Assembly: GCF_000427405.1 (NCBI RefSeq) | Contig: NZ_KE386491.1 | Coordinates: forward strand, 479,001 to 543,000 | DNA from: Flectobacillus major DSM 103 | Lineage (GTDB): Bacteria > Bacteroidota > Bacteroidia > Cytophagales > Spirosomataceae | Direction: 5' to 3' | Length of the DNA stretch: 64,000 nt | Part shown: one piece after another, positions 36,715 to 45,385 of the stretch | How positions within the stretch are numbered: the stretch's first letter is position 1 | Layout of the letters: every line of letters starts with the position of its first letter | Translations under genes and position numbers: made by a program | The notes under the pieces: generated by a model | Database searches by the model: none | The model's input: the letters and a program-made list of their open reading frames with translations, nothing else | Told to the model about the DNA's origin: nothing

Positions 36715-37992
36715 ATGCAAGAAGTGTTTTTACACCATGTTTGGCGATTTCAGAAATTTGCCTCTCTTCAGCTTTTTACCAGTAACCACGAATCTATCCA
36801 AGTCCTGAAAGTAGGAACATACAATACCCATGCAGGGGCAGACTTCCAAGATGCTCATATTATTATTGGCGATGTAGAATGGGTTGGCAGTGTCGAAATA
36901 CACCTCAAAGCCTCAGACTGGGAACAGCACGCTCATCAGCACGATACGGCGTACCAAAATGTGATTTTACATTTTGTTTGGGACAACGACCGCCTTATTC
37001 TGAGAAAAGACGGAACACCGATTCCTACGTTGGTTGGCAAAGATATTATTGCTCAAGGGTTATGGCACAAATACCAACAGCTTTTCCAAAGCTCGCATTC
37101 AATGCCATGTGTCGAAAGTTTTGGGCAGGTAGAACGCATCAAAAAATTGATGATGCTCGACAAAGCCTTGATGAATCGATTAGAACGAAAAGCCCAAGAT
37201 ATACTGCAATTATTGTCCGAAAAGAAACTCGACTGGGAAGAAGTGGCGTATTTGTCGTTGGCCAAAAACTTTGGTTTCCATGTCAATGCCGAGCCATTTA
37301 TGCGTTTGGCAAAATACTTACCTATTAAAATTATCCAAAAACACCGAAATAGCCTTTTCCAAATAGAGGCTCTTATTTTTGGAATAGCAGGCTTTTTAGA
37401 AGAAGAGCCTATTGATGAATATCAAAAAAAACTAAAAAGTGAATTTAAGTTTTTAGCCCAAAAATATCAATTAGAACAGGGCGTTATCAAGCAACACGAA
37501 TGGAAGTTTATGCGAATGCGACCTGCCAATTTTCCAACGGTTCGGCTGGCTCAGTTTGCTACCTTATTATATCACAATATCAACCTGTTTTCTTTATTTA
37601 TTCATTTTGAAGAAAAGAAAACCCTTATCCATCTCCTAAAAATCGAACAATCTGGTTATTGGCGAACACACTATGTTTTTGGAAAAACAGCCACTACGCA
37701 AGTACCTACACTGGGGCTTAGCTCTATCGAAAATATGCTTATCAATACCATTGTGCCTTTGATGGCCAGTTATGCAACTTATCGAAAAGAGGCTGATTTT
37801 ATGGATAAAGCCATAACGCTTTTGGAAAGTATGAGTGCTGAAACAAATACTATCATAACCCATTGGCAGCGTATAGGTTTACCAATACAAACAGCCTTCG
37901 ATTCGCAAGGGGCCATAGAATGGTACAATAATTATTGCTCTGCCCAAAAGTGTTTGGAATGTCACGTTGGCTTGGCTATTTTAAAGGAATAG
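36715..37992 (+). CDS. DUF2851 family protein
   Basis: This 425-residue soluble protein matches DUF2851, a family of Bacteroidota proteins of unknown function. Its start (EVFLHHVWRFQKF), the VLKVGTYNTHAGADFQDAHI and GDVEWVGSVEIHLKASDW segments, HDTAYQNVILHFVWD, and the C-terminal cysteine motif CSAQKCLECHVG are recognisable. The C-terminal Cys/His cluster could bind a metal or an iron-sulfur cluster. The first 130 residues look nuclease-like to me (acidic residues on adjacent strands), but this is speculative. It is encoded alone and converges on the PAS protein gene with only 5 bases between. Confidence 0.86.
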   Translation: MQEVFLHHVWRFQKFASLQLFTSNHESIQVLKVGTYNTHAGADFQDAHIIIGDVEWVGSVEIHLKASDWEQHAHQHDTAYQNVILHFVWDNDRLILRKDGTPIPTLVGKDIIAQGLWHKYQQLFQSSHSMPCVESFGQVERIKKLMMLDKALMNRLERKAQDILQLLSEKKLDWEEVAYLSLAKNFGFHVNAEPFMRLAKYLPIKIIQKHRNSLFQIEALIFGIAGFLEEEPIDEYQKKLKSEFKFLAQKYQLEQGVIKQHEWKFMRMRPANFPTVRLAQFATLLYHNINLFSLFIHFEEKKTLIHLLKIEQSGYWRTHYVFGKTATTQVPTLGLSSIENMLINTIVPLMASYATYRKEADFMDKAITLLESMSAETNTIITHWQRIGLPIQTAFDSQGAIEWYNNYCSAQKCLECHVGLAILKE

Positions 37993-37997
37993 CTATG

Positions 37998-38978
37998 TCA
38001 AATCTGAGAAGATTTGTACACAACGTTTCGGATAAGGCTATCGAGCTGTTCGGCACTTTCACGAATCATCATGACGAAGTTATGGGCATTTTCAGAAATA
38101 CCTTCTCGTTCAAGCAACATCACCAAACCTAAAATATTGGTAAGTGGGTGCCGAATAATATGCGACTGCGTAAAAGATATTTCTTTGAGCTTCCTATTTT
38201 GCTCTAAAATAATTTGTTCTTTTTCCTTGATAGCAGAAATATCCTGAATAATAGATACGATATAGCTATTGCCTGATTTATCGTAAAAAATTCGTCTGTG
38301 TAAAAGAACCGAAATGGTGTGTCCATCTTTATGAAGACATCTTTTTTCAAATGGACCAAAAACACCTTTCTTTTTTAGTGTTTCTAAATGCTCTTCTATG
38401 GTTGCTATTTCGTTTTGAGGTGTTAAAACTCGGTAGTTCAATTGAAGAATTTCATCGTTTGAGTATCCTATTATGTTAGCGAATGCTTGATTAACCTCAA
38501 AAAACTGCCCATCCATGGTATTTAGTGCAATACCAACTGGCGACAATTCAAAGATATTACTATACTTTTCTTGATTTTCGAGCAGCATTTTTGAAATAAC
38601 ATTAGTCTTTATCGCTAGCTCTTCGGTATGCGTAATATCATGACCAATACAAAGGATTTCAGAAGGGTTGCCTGTTTCGTCTAATTGTAATGAAAACTCC
38701 CATTGGGTCGAAATAAATTTTTTATTCAAATAAGGTTTTCTCAGAACCACAGGGATTGGCTTAGTAGGCTGCTCAAAGCATTTTTCAACGGCATCTCGGC
38801 ATTTTTGATGGTCTTCTATGCACACCGTGTCGAGGCTTGGAATACCTACTAAAGGATGACCAAGATAACCGAATTTCGCCTGGAATGCACTTGATGCAAA
38901 AGTGATGATACCTTCTAAATTGATGGTAACAACATAAACAAACTGAGAGTCGAGCAAACTCTGAGGAATATTGGGCAT
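37998..38978 (-). CDS. PAS-domain protein with histidine-kinase dimerisation helix but no ATPase domain
   Basis: This 326-residue cytoplasmic protein has two PAS domains with PAC segments (about residues 10-120 and 130-250; FGPFEKRCLHKDGHTISVLLHRRIFYD is the second PAC). A long helix and an H-box-like region follow (TQSHIIRHPLTNILGLVMLL, with a candidate phospho-His at HPLTN). The protein stops about 30 residues later at YKSSQI, so the HATPase domain is missing. The stop is a normal one and no remnant lies downstream, since the next 5 bases lead into a convergent gene. It probably accepts a signal and works with another kinase, or acts as a scaffold. Confidence 0.85.
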   Translation of the reverse strand: MPNIPQSLLDSQFVYVVTINLEGIITFASSAFQAKFGYLGHPLVGIPSLDTVCIEDHQKCRDAVEKCFEQPTKPIPVVLRKPYLNKKFISTQWEFSLQLDETGNPSEILCIGHDITHTEELAIKTNVISKMLLENQEKYSNIFELSPVGIALNTMDGQFFEVNQAFANIIGYSNDEILQLNYRVLTPQNEIATIEEHLETLKKKGVFGPFEKRCLHKDGHTISVLLHRRIFYDKSGNSYIVSIIQDISAIKEKEQIILEQNRKLKEISFTQSHIIRHPLTNILGLVMLLEREGISENAHNFVMMIRESAEQLDSLIRNVVYKSSQI

Positions 38979-39313
38979 ATAATTTTTAGTAAGGATATGA
39001 AAAGAGTAAATAGATATTTGTCAGCTTGGCCAAATCCTACGGGTTAGTAAATAAATATCTGATAGTTGGTAAGATATATTTTTATATTGGCGGTATTTTA
39101 CTAATAATAAATGGATTATTAATTACTTTATGATGGTATTGTGAATCTAGCTAAAGCTATATTTTGCTCAAAAAAGCATCAATTTAACCAAAACTACTCA
39201 GCTTATAAATAATGCTATTCAGTAGTTAGCGAATCATTGAAAAGCTTCAGTATTGGCCTTATTCTACATTTGTAAAGAGGCATAACGTCATTTTAACCAA
39301 TATCTACTGCTAA
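38979..39313. other. Intergenic region (335 bp), no clear content
   Basis: This AT-rich sequence lies between two leftward genes. A short inverted pair (ttagtaaa...tttactaa, around 39046-39110) is the only structure seen. No TAnnTTTG element or reading frame stands out. Confidence 0.4.
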
Positions 39314-39877
39314 CTAAGATTCGTTGATTTCAAATTGTTTAGGGATTTTCAGTTCTTTGGCATAAAATGCAGAGGCATATTGATGTAGGTAGGTAAGAAG
39401 AGTATTGAGGTCTTCGTAAAAATCAAATTGGATGTCGGGGTGTAGCTTAACTACCTTTTTGAGGAGTATTTCGGTTCGTTTAGCAACATAGAGAGCCAAC
39501 GAATCGGACTTAGATGTGTATTTTTCGATCCATTTAAGCTGTTTTTCAAAACATTCTTTGAGTAGTTTTAGGGGCAACTCTACCTCGCCATATTTATCTT
39601 TGGTGATTTTGAAGTGTTTGGTGATCTGAGCATTAATTTCTCGCATATCCATCATCAAATAGCCTGATGAATAGGCACTTAAACTATAAAGACGGTCGAT
39701 ATTTTTTCGTATTTCTTCTCTTCTCGACTCAGTGGTTGATTGTGCTTCTAGTAATTCAAATTCTAATCGTTGTATTAGGATGTCGTCTTTGGCAACAAGG
39801 CGAAGTAATAATTTGTCTTTTTCTTTTTGAGACATTTCAAGGATAGCTCCCTGTAAGGCTTTTTCAATTTTGGCCAT
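39314..39877 (-). CDS. Conserved hypothetical helical protein
   Basis: This 187-residue cytoplasmic protein is mostly helical and rich in Lys, Glu and Leu. The N-terminal KALQGAILEMSQKEKDKLLLRLVAKDDILIQRLEFELLE resembles HEAT-like or coiled-coil pairs of helices; no signal peptide or catalytic motif is visible. I do not recognise a named family. It is divergent from the carotenoid ketolase gene, with candidate -7 elements for both genes only 3 bases apart. Confidence 0.7.
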   Translation of the reverse strand: MAKIEKALQGAILEMSQKEKDKLLLRLVAKDDILIQRLEFELLEAQSTTESRREEIRKNIDRLYSLSAYSSGYLMMDMREINAQITKHFKITKDKYGEVELPLKLLKECFEKQLKWIEKYTSKSDSLALYVAKRTEILLKKVVKLHPDIQFDFYEDLNTLLTYLHQYASAFYAKELKIPKQFEINES

Positions 39878-39931
39878 GCTACTGGTTATGCTTTTAAGAT
39901 ATAATTGGATGATTAGATATATATTGAAACC

Positions 39932-39939
39932 TATATTTG
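39932..39939 (+). promoter_or_regulatory. Candidate -7 element of the carotenoid ketolase gene
   Basis: TATATTTG matches TAnnTTTG; a TTG at 39905-39907 lies 24 bases upstream. The start codon is 33 bases downstream. Confidence 0.52.
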
Positions 39940-39942
39940 TAA

Positions 39943-39950
39943 CAAAGTTA
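39943..39950 (-). promoter_or_regulatory. Candidate -7 element of the divergent hypothetical gene
   Basis: Minus-strand TAACTTTG matches TAnnTTTG, 65 bases before the ATG at 39877. No good -33 element was found. Confidence 0.38.
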
Positions 39951-39972
39951 CAGATATACTTGTTTTAAATAT

Positions 39973-40689
39973 ATGGAATGGATTGATAAAAATAAGGGTA
40001 TCTTAATAGCGATAGGAGTTATTTCGCTTTGGGGAAGCAGTTTATGGTATTTATTAAACAGCACAGTGTCGTTTTCAGACCCTTGGCTATATGTATTTAT
40101 ACTATTACAAACACACTTGTATACAGGCGTTTTTATTACGGCACACGATTCAATTCATGGGGTTGTTGCTCCTCAATATCCTAAGCTCAATTATTTTGTA
40201 GGCTGGCTTTGTGCCACATTATTTGCTTTTAATAATTTTAAAAAGCTGAGTCAAAAACACCATTTACACCATCGTCATGTAGTATCCGACGACGACCCTG
40301 ACTATTTTAATGGAAATTTCTTTCGTTGGTATCTCAAATTTGCCCTAGAATATGTAACCATTTGGCAAATTGTACTCATGGCCGTTACTTATAATGTATT
40401 GAAATTGGTGTTTCCGATGTGGAATCTGATTCTATTTTGGGAAATACCCGCTATTTTGAGTACGCTTCAATTATTTTATTTTGGTACTTATTTACCTCAT
40501 CGTGGCGAGCATCCTACCGACGACAAATTCAAATCTCGTAGTCAAAAGCTAAATCACTGGGCAGCTTTTTTGAGTTGCTATTTCTTTGGATATCACCACG
40601 AACATCACGCATATCCCTATTTGCCTTGGTGGAAACTCGCCAAAGCAAAAGAACAAACTGAGCATATTGGTAAAAGTACAGGTTTTTGA
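39973..40689 (+). CDS. crtW: Beta-carotene ketolase (CrtW-type membrane di-iron enzyme)
   Basis: This 238-residue inner-membrane enzyme of the fatty-acid desaturase/hydroxylase superfamily has about four to five hydrophobic segments. The three His clusters of CrtW are intact: HDSIHG (His58, His62) preceded by the family's LYTGVFITAHD, then QKHHLHHRH (96-102), and YHHEHHAYP near residue 213; TYLPHRGEHP is also typical. CrtW adds a 4-keto group to carotenoid end rings, as needed for flexixanthin-type pigments of Cytophagales. No other carotenoid genes are in the window. It is 238 residues against about 240-260 for the family. Confidence 0.82.
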   Translation: MEWIDKNKGILIAIGVISLWGSSLWYLLNSTVSFSDPWLYVFILLQTHLYTGVFITAHDSIHGVVAPQYPKLNYFVGWLCATLFAFNNFKKLSQKHHLHHRHVVSDDDPDYFNGNFFRWYLKFALEYVTIWQIVLMAVTYNVLKLVFPMWNLILFWEIPAILSTLQLFYFGTYLPHRGEHPTDDKFKSRSQKLNHWAAFLSCYFFGYHHEHHAYPYLPWWKLAKAKEQTEHIGKSTGF

Positions 40690-40844
40690 AGGATATGTAT
40701 CTGATTGTCAGGTGGTTGATTAGTAGGGTGGCTTTGTACGAAGACAGAGGAGGAGAGATGCTAGGGTGGAAACCTTAGAAACACTGATACTGTGTGATGA
40801 TTTACAATCGAGACCTCTTGTTATTGGGATTTAAGAAGTAGATC

Positions 40845-40907
40845 CTTTTGTGTTTTTCTGAATAGGGTACGACTTAAGTCACACCCTATTCAGAAAATAC
40901 ACAAAAG
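40845..40907. terminator. Bidirectional terminator hairpin
   Basis: A 24-bp stem with a single bulged base (40845-40868 with 40883-40907) has core gaatagggt/accctattc and A/T runs at both ends. It lies between convergent genes. Confidence 0.8.
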
Positions 40908-40937
40908 ATAGGCTTTTATTGACTATTAATCAAAAAA

Positions 40938-40952
40938 TTCGGGATGACTCAT
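40938..40952. repeat. 15-base dispersed repeat, second copy
   Basis: ttcgggatgactcat is the exact inverted copy of bases 846-860 in the left arm of the unit at 834-1027. Both copies sit beside a bidirectional terminator between convergent genes. Confidence 0.6.
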
Positions 40953-41004
40953 ATTAATATTGAAACTTTTGTGATGATGCTATTAAAGGCTAAGCAATTA
41001 TAAT

Positions 41005-41979
41005 TTACTTAGTTCTTTCTATGGTAAACTGCACCAAACCAGCCAACGACTGGCGATAAGGAGAGTTGGGGAAGCTGTCTAAAATAGCCAAAGCCTCTTT
41101 CACGATATTCTGCATCACCTCAGTAGCATATTGCAAGCCTCCCGATTTTTTAACAAAATCAATTACTTCAGCTACTTTTTTAGGGTTTTCCGACTCATTT
41201 TTAATCATATTGATAATCTTCCGTTTGGTATTCCAGCCAGCCTGATTAAGGGCATAAATCAGCGGAAGCGTCATTTTTTTCTCTTTGATGTCTATTCCCA
41301 AAGGTTTGCCGATTTCGGCATCACCGTAGTCAAATAAATCATCTTTTATTTGAAATGCTATTCCTACTTTTTCGCCAAAAAGACGAGCTTTTTCTACGGT
41401 TTCGGCATCGGCTCCAGCCGACGACACACCCGTGGCACAACAAGCCGCAATAAGAGTAGCAGTTTTTTGACGAATTATTTCAAAATATACATCTTCGGTA
41501 ATATCGAGCCTACGAGCTTTTTCGATTTGTAATAACTCTCCTTCCGACATCTCACGCACGGCTGTAGATACAATTTTGAGCTGTTCAAAATCACCGTGGT
41601 CGATAGACAGTAATAGTCCTTTCGATAACAAATAATCGCCAACCAATACTGCAATTTTATTTTTCCAGAGGGCATTTACCGAAAAGAAACCTCGGCGATA
41701 ATTAGAGTCATCAACAACGTCGTCGTGGACAAGAGTAGCAGTATGAAGGAGTTCGATAAGGGCAGCTCCACGATACGTTTTTTCCGTAATTTCGCCATAA
41801 ACACCTGCCGAAAGAAAGACAAACATAGGCCGTAATTGCTTACCTTTTCGCTGGACAATATAATTCATAATAGTGTCCAGTAGCATTACTTTGGTTTTCA
41901 TGAATTGCCGAAACTTTCCCTCAAAGGCCTCCATCTCAGCGGATATTGGAGCTTGTATTTCTTTAATTGATAGAGACAT
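41005..41979 (-). CDS. Trans-polyprenyl diphosphate synthase
   Basis: This 324-residue cytoplasmic prenyltransferase condenses isopentenyl units into a long all-trans chain, most likely the side chain of menaquinone (octaprenyl/solanesyl type). The first Asp-rich motif is HDDVVDDS (86-91), the second is KDDLFDYG (near 217), and GKQLRPMFVFLSAG and the QKTATLIAACC helix are conserved. The long-chain assignment rests on overall similarity to IspB/HepT-type proteins and on the absence of bulky residues just before the first motif. It converges on crtW but is probably unrelated to pigment synthesis. Confidence 0.9.
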   Translation of the reverse strand: MSLSIKEIQAPISAEMEAFEGKFRQFMKTKVMLLDTIMNYIVQRKGKQLRPMFVFLSAGVYGEITEKTYRGAALIELLHTATLVHDDVVDDSNYRRGFFSVNALWKNKIAVLVGDYLLSKGLLLSIDHGDFEQLKIVSTAVREMSEGELLQIEKARRLDITEDVYFEIIRQKTATLIAACCATGVSSAGADAETVEKARLFGEKVGIAFQIKDDLFDYGDAEIGKPLGIDIKEKKMTLPLIYALNQAGWNTKRKIINMIKNESENPKKVAEVIDFVKKSGGLQYATEVMQNIVKEALAILDSFPNSPYRQSLAGLVQFTIERTK

Positions 41980-42214
41980 TGTATATAATTGCTTCGTGCC
42001 GATTATTTTCTTTGAGAATGCTTAAAAACAAAACCTTGTTTTGTGCATAAAAATCCGAAGTCTAAGCACCTTTCTAAATTTGAACGCAAATTACTTTATT
42101 TAAAGAAAAAACAGGTAACTTACTCTAACTTTATAACACAAAAAACATATTTTAGTTTGAGCTATAAGTAAAGAGTTCAGGAATTGACAACATACAAAAC
42201 TAATCTCGGAGTAA

Positions 42215-43150
42215 ATGAGTAGAATATTGGTGCTGGCAGGTGGGTCTGTAAAGGGGGCTTACCAAACAGGTGTTATCAGGAGTATTTTTGAGGCTGGGTT
42301 TCGTCCTGATGCTATTTATGGGATTTCGGCAGGAAGCATGAATGCCTCGTATTTAGTCGATAATTTTGGGCGACAGTTTTTAGAAACAGGCGTGATTGAT
42401 TTTGTACAAACATCTTTAGATTTATGCGACTTTTGGCGTAACAATATCATTAACCCCGAATCGTTGGCTTTGCGGCGTGGTACTTACGAGCTTGGTTTGA
42501 GTGCTATTCGCCGCAATTTTGAAGGATTATTGGACACCACACCACTACGAGAAATCTTGGTCAACAACATTTTTATGCGAAACCTCAATTCTAGTCCGAT
42601 AGGGCTAAAGGTTGGGGCTGTCGATATTATCAATGGCAATATTGTATATGCCGACCCATCTTACGAGCATTTTTTAGACTATGTAATGGCATCATCGGCT
42701 ATTCCGATTTTGATGCCTGTAGTGAATATTGGTGAGCATAAAAAAATGGCTTTTCTGGATGGCGGTATGCGAGACGTAGCTCCTGTAAAGCGGGCTATTC
42801 AAGACGGTGCCGACGAAATTATTTGTGTGGCCTGCCACACCCGCAATATTGATGGAGGGTATTTTCCTTATGGTAATTTGCTAGCTTTGGTCGACAGAGT
42901 AATGGATATTGCTGTAAATGAATGTCTTAATGCCGACTTGGACTGGGCCGAATTCAGAAATGAATGCTTGCCCGACGATGGGTCTGAAGCTGTAACGGGT
43001 ATTTTGAAAGGACAAAAAAGAATTAAGTTAAAAATTATCCGTCCGCATCAGCCACTCAATATAGATATTCAATCGTTTGATAAGGACGATATAGAGCGAT
43101 TAATATTATTGGGGTATCAGCAGGGGCGAGACGAAATGAGGCATTACTAA
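42215..43150 (+). CDS. Patatin-like phospholipase family protein
   Basis: This 311-residue lipid acyl hydrolase has a Ser-Asp dyad. The oxyanion loop GGSVKGAYQTG (9-19), the nucleophile elbow GISAGS (Ser38 in 36-41) and the DGGMRD motif (Asp near 182) are all present, so the enzyme looks active. There is no signal peptide, so it is probably cytosolic or membrane-associated. It is transcribed alone. The substrate (phospholipid or lysophospholipid) cannot be told. Confidence 0.9.
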   Translation: MSRILVLAGGSVKGAYQTGVIRSIFEAGFRPDAIYGISAGSMNASYLVDNFGRQFLETGVIDFVQTSLDLCDFWRNNIINPESLALRRGTYELGLSAIRRNFEGLLDTTPLREILVNNIFMRNLNSSPIGLKVGAVDIINGNIVYADPSYEHFLDYVMASSAIPILMPVVNIGEHKKMAFLDGGMRDVAPVKRAIQDGADEIICVACHTRNIDGGYFPYGNLLALVDRVMDIAVNECLNADLDWAEFRNECLPDDGSEAVTGILKGQKRIKLKIIRPHQPLNIDIQSFDKDDIERLILLGYQQGRDEMRHY

Positions 43151-43180
43151 GGGGCAGAGTTCACTTATTGAGAAATTTTA

Positions 43181-43212
43181 CATTAGCTGACAAATAAACC
43201 TGCCAGCTAATG
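43181..43212. terminator. Hairpin between convergent patatin and frr genes
   Basis: A perfect 9-bp stem (cattagctg, 43181-43189, with 43204-43212) is flanked by A/T-rich sequence on both sides. Confidence 0.6.
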
Positions 43213-43229
43213 CGAAAATAACTTCATTA

Positions 43230-43790
43230 TTAAACCGACATAATATCTTTTTCTTTATCGGCAAAAATACTGTCAACTTTTACGATATAGCTATCGGTAA
43301 GTTTCTGGACGCGTTCTTCGCCAGCTTTTACGGCATCTTCTGAAACACCATCATTTTTCAATTTTCTGATAGAATCATTAGCTTCTTGGCGTACCTTTCT
43401 TACGTTTACTTTTGCTACTTCAATTTCAGCTTTAGCTTTTTTTACTAATTCCTTTCTACGCTCTTCGGTAGTAGGAGGAATATTCAACCGAATTACCTCG
43501 CCGTCGTTCATTGGTGCAAGCCCAATATTTGAATTACGGATGGCTTTTTCAACCTCAGGAATCATTTTTCTTTCAAAAGGTTTTACCACAATGGTACGAG
43601 CTTCAGGAACGGTAATAGAAGCAGCACCTGTTAGCGGAGTCATCATTCCATAATAATCAACCTGAATACCATCTAACATTGCTGGAGTAGCCTTGCCTGC
43701 ACGTATTTTAGATAACTCGATGGTTAGGTGCTTCAGTGCCCCATCCATAGTTTCTTTAGCAGCATCGATATAAAATTCTATTTCTTCCAT
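43230..43790 (-). CDS. frr: Ribosome recycling factor
   Basis: This 186-residue factor splits post-termination ribosomes together with EF-G. The typical sequence LSKIRAGKATPAMLDGIQVDYYG (about 27-49) and NIPPTTEERRKELVKKAKAEIE (about 104-126) are present, and the length is that of the family (about 185). It follows pyrH on the same strand, the standard bacterial order, but with a strong hairpin between the two genes. Confidence 0.97.
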   Translation of the reverse strand: MEEIEFYIDAAKETMDGALKHLTIELSKIRAGKATPAMLDGIQVDYYGMMTPLTGAASITVPEARTIVVKPFERKMIPEVEKAIRNSNIGLAPMNDGEVIRLNIPPTTEERRKELVKKAKAEIEVAKVNVRKVRQEANDSIRKLKNDGVSEDAVKAGEERVQKLTDSYIVKVDSIFADKEKDIMSV

Positions 43791-43846
43791 TTGTGTAATG
43801 AGTGAGTTTTGAATTCAAAATATGGGTATGTGAAGTCAAAAAAAAT

Positions 43847-43887
43847 CGGATAGCAACAAAGAGGTAAAAACGTCTTTGTGCAATCCG
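43847..43887 (-). terminator. Terminator between pyrH and frr
   Basis: A 15-bp stem with one bulge and one mismatch (43847-43862 with 43873-43887) is followed on the minus strand by GATTTTTTTTG. It would end most pyrH transcripts before frr. Confidence 0.75.
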
Positions 43888-43905
43888 AAATTCACATTTC
43901 CTTGA

Positions 43906-44616
43906 TTAACTAATCAGGGTTCCTACGTCTTCACCTTGTACAATCTGCGAAAGATTACCGGGCTTGTTCATATCGAATACGATAATAGGAACTTTATTTT
44001 CTTGACAAAGTGTGAAGGCTGTGGCATCCATAATTTTCAAGCCTTTGTTCAATGCTTCGCTGAAAGATAAAGTTGAATAACGTGTTGCTGTTGGGTCTTT
44101 TTCTGGGTCGGCGGTATAAACACCGTCTACGCGTGTTCCTTTCAGTACTACGTCTGCTTCAATTTCGATAGCTCTTAGGGCAGCAGCCGAATCGGTTGTA
44201 AAATAAGGGTTACCAGTACCAGCACTCAAAATAATAATACGACCTTTTTCGAGGTGTCTGATAGCACGACGACGAATCATTGGCTCGCATACTGCCTCGA
44301 TTTTGATAGCTGTCATAAGGCGAGTAAACATACCATGTTTTTCGAGCGAAGCCTGAATAGCCATACCGTTAATTACAGTAGCTAGCATACCCATGTAATC
44401 GCCTTGAACACGGTCGATACCAACCTTTGCGGCACTTGCTCCACGAAAAATGTTACCACCTCCGATAACAATGGCAACTTCAATGCCTAAATCGTGGATT
44501 TTTTTAATTTCTTGGGCGTACTGCTCCAAAATAGAAGGTTCGAGCACTTCGCCATCAGAACTGAGGGCTTCACCTGAGAGTTTAAGAAGAATTCTTTTGT
44601 ACTTGGGTTTGTCCAT
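43906..44616 (-). CDS. pyrH: UMP kinase
   Basis: This 236-residue amino-acid-kinase-fold enzyme phosphorylates UMP to [15 protein letters not shown] at the start, [10 protein letters not shown] (about 56-65), [17 protein letters not shown] and [11 protein letters not shown] are the PyrH signature. I use the ATG at 44616 (MDKPKYKR); the in-frame upstream start would add eight residues absent from the family. It is the gene upstream of frr on the same strand. Confidence 0.96.
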   Translation of the reverse strand: MDKPKYKRILLKLSGEALSSDGEVLEPSILEQYAQEIKKIHDLGIEVAIVIGGGNIFRGASAAKVGIDRVQGDYMGMLATVINGMAIQASLEKHGMFTRLMTAIKIEAVCEPMIRRRAIRHLEKGRIIILSAGTGNPYFTTDSAAALRAIEIEADVVLKGTRVDGVYTADPEKDPTATRYSTLSFSEALNKGLKIMDATAFTLCQENKVPIIVFDMNKPGNLSQIVQGEDVGTLIS

Positions 44617-44759
44617 GAGAATTTTTTTTTTCGGTCGCAAAGATAAAGAAAGTTTTTTAGTTTGGAATATTTACCTGTTTTGAAGTTTTACAAAATAGGA
44701 TAATTTCCTGCCAACACTATGCTTAAAAACTAACTTAGGAGATGGTATATCCACAAAAA

Positions 44760-44790
44760 TAGCCCAATAAATAAAAATTTAGTTGGGCTA
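44760..44790 (-). terminator. Intrinsic terminator after the biotin-carrier gene
   Basis: Stem tagcccaa/ttgggcta (44760-44767 with 44783-44790) is extended inside by taaat/attta, with TTTTTG following on the minus strand. Confidence 0.82.
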
Positions 44791-44866
44791 GTTAATATTT
44801 AGCTATGGATATTATTAAACGGTCATTTTTGGGTTATTCCAAGTATAGTCACTTACCAGAAAAGTA

Positions 44867-45364
44867 TTATTCAAATTCAATCATCACTTGGTTTTTGTCA
44901 ACATTCTCTTTGGCATTTACCTTGATAGCTTTCACTTTGGCATCGCCTTGGGCTTTAAGAACGTTCTCCATTTTCATGGCTTCCAGAATCAATAAGGTAT
45001 CACCTTTTTTGATAATATCTCCTACCGAAACCTTGATGTCTACTACCAAGCCTGGCATTGGTGCTTTTAGGTCATTTACTTTTTTGGCTGTTGCGTTACC
45101 CATGCCCAGTTGGTCAAGCAAAATATCGAATCGGTCTTTTACCGCTATCGAATATACATTATTATTGATTTTGATTAAAAATGCTTTCGATTGGTAATCG
45201 GCCTCTAATACTTCGGCATTGTACGAGCGATTGTTGTAAAGAATATGAAATTGTCCGTTGCTGGCCACTGCAATATCCCAATTGAAATTTTGGCCATTGA
45301 TAGTGGTTTCCGACGAAGCTTGTTGAATATCGAAAGTTTTATTATTGACACTGGCTTTTAACAT
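44867..45364 (-). CDS. Biotin carboxyl carrier domain protein of an acyl-CoA carboxylase
   Basis: This 165-residue protein ends in a biotinyl domain (about 92-165) with the biotinylation motif EAMKMEN (Lys131) and the PMPGLV start. The first 90 residues form the beta-rich linking domain seen in carriers of propionyl-/methylcrotonyl-CoA-type carboxylases of Bacteroidota, rather than the Ala/Pro-rich linker of AccB. The carboxylase and transferase subunits are not in the window. It follows the EamA transporter gene by 21 bases. Confidence 0.9.
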   Translation of the reverse strand: MLKASVNNKTFDIQQASSETTINGQNFNWDIAVASNGQFHILYNNRSYNAEVLEADYQSKAFLIKINNNVYSIAVKDRFDILLDQLGMGNATAKKVNDLKAPMPGLVVDIKVSVGDIIKKGDTLLILEAMKMENVLKAQGDAKVKAIKVNAKENVDKNQVMIEFE

Positions 45365-45385
45365 GGCTGCTTGTATTTTGTTTTG

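Larger units (their letters stand above)
40690..41004. other. Convergent intergenic region (315 bp)
   Basis: This region lies between crtW and the polyprenyl synthase gene. It holds the strong bidirectional hairpin at 40845-40907 and, next to it, the second copy of a 15-base repeat (40938-40952). The first 150 bases have no visible feature. Confidence 0.5.

Noticed and set aside
44805-45197. 130-codon frame antisense to the biotin-carrier gene
   Set aside because: The sense strand encodes an intact biotinyl domain with EAMKMEN; the antisense frame is a shadow.
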